The position numbers and the translations under genes are program-made. Source: Telluria mixta (lineage in GTDB: Bacteria > Pseudomonadota > Gammaproteobacteria > Burkholderiales > Burkholderiaceae_D). Taken from it: a stretch of 64,000 nt of DNA. The stretch covers positions 2,232,001 through 2,296,000 of the forward strand of contig NZ_CP119520.1 of the NCBI RefSeq assembly GCF_029223865.1, read 5' to 3'. Position 1 is the first letter of the stretch, and each line of letters opens with the position of its first letter. The notes under the pieces were generated by a model. That model was given only the letters and a program-made list of their open reading frames with translations, was not told where the DNA came from and searched no databases. Shown one piece after another: positions 61,779 to 64,000 of this stretch.

Positions 61779-63089
61779 ATGCGCCGCCTTGCCCTGCTGC
61801 TTGCCTTCCTCGCTACCCCATCGTTCGCCGCCGACTGGCCCATGTTCATGGGCGACCCCGCGCATGCCGGCCGGGCCGCCGGGGAGACGCGCGCCATCAA
61901 GGGTTTCAGGCTGGCGGGGCGGTTCGATGCGCACGCGGCGATCCACGCGTCGCCGGTGGCGGCGCAGGGGCGCGTGTTCGTCGGCGCGGAGAACGGCAAC
62001 CTGTACGCGCTCGATGCGAAGACGCGTACGCTGCAATGGCTGTATCACGCGCGCGGCGGCATTGCCTCCACGCCGGCGGTGGCCGACGGTACCGTCTACT
62101 TCCTCGACCGGGCGGGCAGCGTGCATGCGCTCAAGGCCGACGACGGTTCGCCGCGGTGGACCTTCCGCACGCAGGGCGAGGCGATATTCTCCGCGCACGG
62201 CATGTTCGGCATGCCGCGCGACGGCCAGCCCGTGCCCGATCCGTGGGACCTGTACCTGTCGTCGCCGCTGGTCCATGACGGCAAGGTCTACGTCGGCAGC
62301 AGCAATGGCCACGTGTATGCGCTCGACACGAAGGACGGCAAGCTGGCCTGGGCATGGCGCACGGGCGGCATGGTGCATTCCTCGCCCGCGCTGGCGGGCA
62401 GGAACATCGTCGTGGGCAGCTGGGACGGTGCGGTCCATGCGCTCGATGCGCAGACGGGCGAGCAGCGCTGGCGCCACCAGACGGGCGTCGAGCAGAAGAC
62501 CAGCATCATGTTCGGCATCCAGGCGTCGCCCGCCGTCGACGGCGACACGGTCTACGTCGGCTCGCGCGACGGTTTCCTGTATGCGCTCGACGCGGCCGGC
62601 GGCCAGCCGAAGTGGCGCTACGACGCGCAGGGCAGCTGGGTCGTCGGCACGCCGGCGATGGACGGCGACAGCGTGTACGTCGGTACGTCGGACACCGGCC
62701 TGCTGCTGGCGCTGGACAAGCGCACCGGCCGCGAACGCTACCGCTTCGAGACGAAGGTGTGGACGTTCGCATCGCCGCTGCGCGTGGCGGACGTCGTCGT
62801 GGCGGCGTCGATGAAGGGAGAACTGGTCGCGCTCGATGCGGCGACCGGGCGCGCGCGCTGGTCGTGGCGCGGCGACGCGCTCGCCGTGAACGACGGCCGC
62901 GTGATCGACACGGCCACGGGCAAGCTGGACACGAAGAACATGTACAAGGGCGGACCGCACGCGCTGTATTCGGCCGTCGAATACGTCAAGCGCCTCGGCG
63001 CCTTCGTCGGTTCGCCGGCCTGGTACGACGGCCGGCTGATCGCGGCCACCGCAACAGGCGAGGTGTTGTTCTTCGAACCGCAGCACTGA
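61779..63089 (+). CDS. PQQ-type beta-propeller repeat protein, exported
   Basis: This 436-residue protein has a signal peptide (RRLALLLAFLATPSFAADWP). It has repeated PQQ-enzyme/BamB-like blades, each with a V/AxxxGxxxGxxYALDxxTG core, for example VFVGAENGNLYALDAKTRTLQWLY, VYVGSSNGHVYALDTKDGKLAWAWRTGG, VYVGSRDGFLYALDAAGGQPKWRY and VYVGTSDTGLLLALDKRTGRERY. About six to eight blades are visible. No catalytic residues of PQQ dehydrogenases can be assigned, so it may be a structural or binding propeller in the periplasm. It lies beside the two-component pair. Confidence 0.88.
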   Translation: MRRLALLLAFLATPSFAADWPMFMGDPAHAGRAAGETRAIKGFRLAGRFDAHAAIHASPVAAQGRVFVGAENGNLYALDAKTRTLQWLYHARGGIASTPAVADGTVYFLDRAGSVHALKADDGSPRWTFRTQGEAIFSAHGMFGMPRDGQPVPDPWDLYLSSPLVHDGKVYVGSSNGHVYALDTKDGKLAWAWRTGGMVHSSPALAGRNIVVGSWDGAVHALDAQTGEQRWRHQTGVEQKTSIMFGIQASPAVDGDTVYVGSRDGFLYALDAAGGQPKWRYDAQGSWVVGTPAMDGDSVYVGTSDTGLLLALDKRTGRERYRFETKVWTFASPLRVADVVVAASMKGELVALDAATGRARWSWRGDALAVNDGRVIDTATGKLDTKNMYKGGPHALYSAVEYVKRLGAFVGSPAWYDGRLIAATATGEVLFFEPQH

Positions 63090-63164
63090 CGGGCGGCTTT
63101 ACTAAAACGCTGCGCACCGCTGTCCGCGCGGCGGGTAGCGTCTTTTGACCATCAATCGCGGCGA

Positions 63165-63185
63165 GTTTAGTAATCACCACTAAAC
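63165..63185. promoter_or_regulatory. Inverted repeat before the last gene
   Basis: GTTTAGT and ACTAAAC flank a 7-base spacer. A further ACTAAAA occurs at 63101-63107. It is a possible operator in the 209-base intergenic region. Confidence 0.4.
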
Positions 63186-63298
63186 AGCGCCGCAAAGCCT
63201 TTCCGGCGTTTGACCCTCCTACCGGCCGGATGCAGAATCCGCCGCACAACGATCCCGGCCGTCCGCGCCGGGACTTCATGCTTTTCCCGGAGACCATC

Positions 63299-64000
63299 AT
63301 GCGCCACGCCAGTTCGGGCCTGCCTACGCCCGTCGCCCGCCCGCCCCGTTCCCTGAACACGATACTCGCTGCCCTGCTGCTGGCGGCGTCCGCCGCCCAC
63401 GCGGCCACGTGGGGACCGTTCAACGCCGAATTCCCGGCCGCCGCCGATGGCCTGGTCAAGAAGGCACCCGCGGGGGTGACGCTGACGGCGCAGCGCGTCG
63501 CCATCGGCGGCTGGTTCAAGCCGTCGGAGGCCGCGCGCGGTACCGCGCTGCTGGCCGGCGCGGACGGCATCGGCTACCTGTGCAGCGTGGACGGCACGCT
63601 GGCGTTTTGCGGCGCGGGCGTGACTCTGCGGAGCAGCGTACCGTTGCCCGCCGGCGCGTGGACCCATGCGGCGGCCAGCCGGGACGGCCGCCACGTCGTC
63701 CTGTACGCGAACGGCAGGGAAGTGGCGCGGCAGGAGGTGCAGGGCGCCACCGTGGCCACCGCGGCCGCCGCGCAGATCGTGATCGCACCCCGCACCGGTA
63801 CCGATGCCGCGTTCGCCGGCCGCGTGGCCGGGCTGACGCTGGCGGACGAGGCGCTGGATGGGCAGGCCGTCGCGCGGCTCGCGGCGACGCCGCCAAACGA
63901 AGGCATGATCGTGTTCGAGACCGGCAGCCCGCACTGGCCGCTGCAGACCCGCCAGATGGCCGGCCAGCCCGCGCCGCAGGACGCGTGGACGCTGCCGCAG
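63299..64000 (+). CDS. LamG-like secreted protein (partial, runs off the window)
   Basis: The frame is open from ATG 63299 (CCCGGAGA upstream) to the window edge, 234 codons, with no stop. A long signal peptide ends near AAHAATWG. A concanavalin A/LamG-like beta-sandwich follows (about 65-200; VAIGGWFKPSEAARGTALLAGADG, VPLPAGAWTHAAASRDGRHVVLYANGREVARQEV, IVIAPRTGTDAAFAGRVAGLTLADEALDGQAVARLAA). Such domains bind carbohydrates or surfaces in larger extracellular enzymes. The remaining domains are outside this window, so the activity cannot be named. Confidence 0.8.
   Translation, partial: MRHASSGLPTPVARPPRSLNTILAALLLAASAAHAATWGPFNAEFPAAADGLVKKAPAGVTLTAQRVAIGGWFKPSEAARGTALLAGADGIGYLCSVDGTLAFCGAGVTLRSSVPLPAGAWTHAAASRDGRHVVLYANGREVARQEVQGATVATAAAAQIVIAPRTGTDAAFAGRVAGLTLADEALDGQAVARLAATPPNEGMIVFETGSPHWPLQTRQMAGQPAPQDAWTLPQ

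Noticed and set aside
1..64000. CRISPR array or prophage
   Set aside because: No regularly spaced direct repeats, cas genes, integrase, terminase or capsid-type genes were seen.

Overview
The window reads like the chromosome of a high-GC betaproteobacterium of the Oxalobacteraceae, most like the Massilia/Telluria/Duganella group. This is inferred from the gene families (a DUF4214 secreted protease, tandem secreted S8 proteases, two TonB-dependent receptors, DUF3144, DUF4404, YgiQ) and strong GC-type codon use. No rRNA or other phylogenetic marker is present, so the genus is an inference.

Layout. 1-573 is a non-coding stretch packed with DnaA-box-like 9-mers ahead of priA. 2.6-20.3 kb is mainly housekeeping and accessory genes: a dihydrolipoamide-dehydrogenase-like flavoprotein, a Rep-type helicase, a serralysin-like protease, slyX, an acyltransferase, small DUF proteins, a TMEM175-type channel, an M3 peptidase, YgiQ, an AI-2E family permease coupled to a cyclic-nucleotide-binding protein, and a membrane diguanylate cyclase. 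Two tRNA genes (Val, Asp) follow on the minus strand. 20.9-28.6 kb holds a TonB receptor, a small palindromic repeat element split by a complete IS3-family insertion, and two tandem secreted subtilases. 28.6-37.2 kb holds dinB (with a LexA box), rdgC, a catalase, a one-domain asparaginase, a hydroxyacid dehydrogenase and pckG with a promoter/palindrome arrangement. 37.6-40.5 kb holds a zinc formaldehyde-type dehydrogenase and a secreted GH39 enzyme.

40.5-48.1 kb is the most coherent accessory system: a YfcC-type permease, an aspartoacylase/desuccinylase-family metallohydrolase, an RpiR regulator, a TonB receptor and a secreted cyanophycinase. Together they look like a scavenging pathway for cyanophycin or its beta-Asp dipeptides. 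48.1-52.8 kb holds an unknown gene, uvrA and ssb, with a LexA box between the last two. 53-56.2 kb is a solute-binding/PAS/GGDEF/EAL signalling protein with a one-base frameshift. 56.2-58.5 kb contains a two-gene AbiE-type (type IV) toxin-antitoxin-like locus behind a pair of identical palindromic operators. 58.7-64 kb holds a soluble chemoreceptor-tip-like protein, a DUF4287 protein, an OmpR/QseC-type two-component pair, a PQQ-type beta-propeller protein and the start of a LamG-like secreted protein cut by the window edge.

Recurring themes are DNA repair and replication (priA, rep, dinB, rdgC, uvrA, ssb), extracellular polymer degradation (proteases, GH39, cyanophycinase, TonB receptors) and c-di-GMP or cyclic nucleotide signalling. 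All calls come from reading the sequence; no database search was run.
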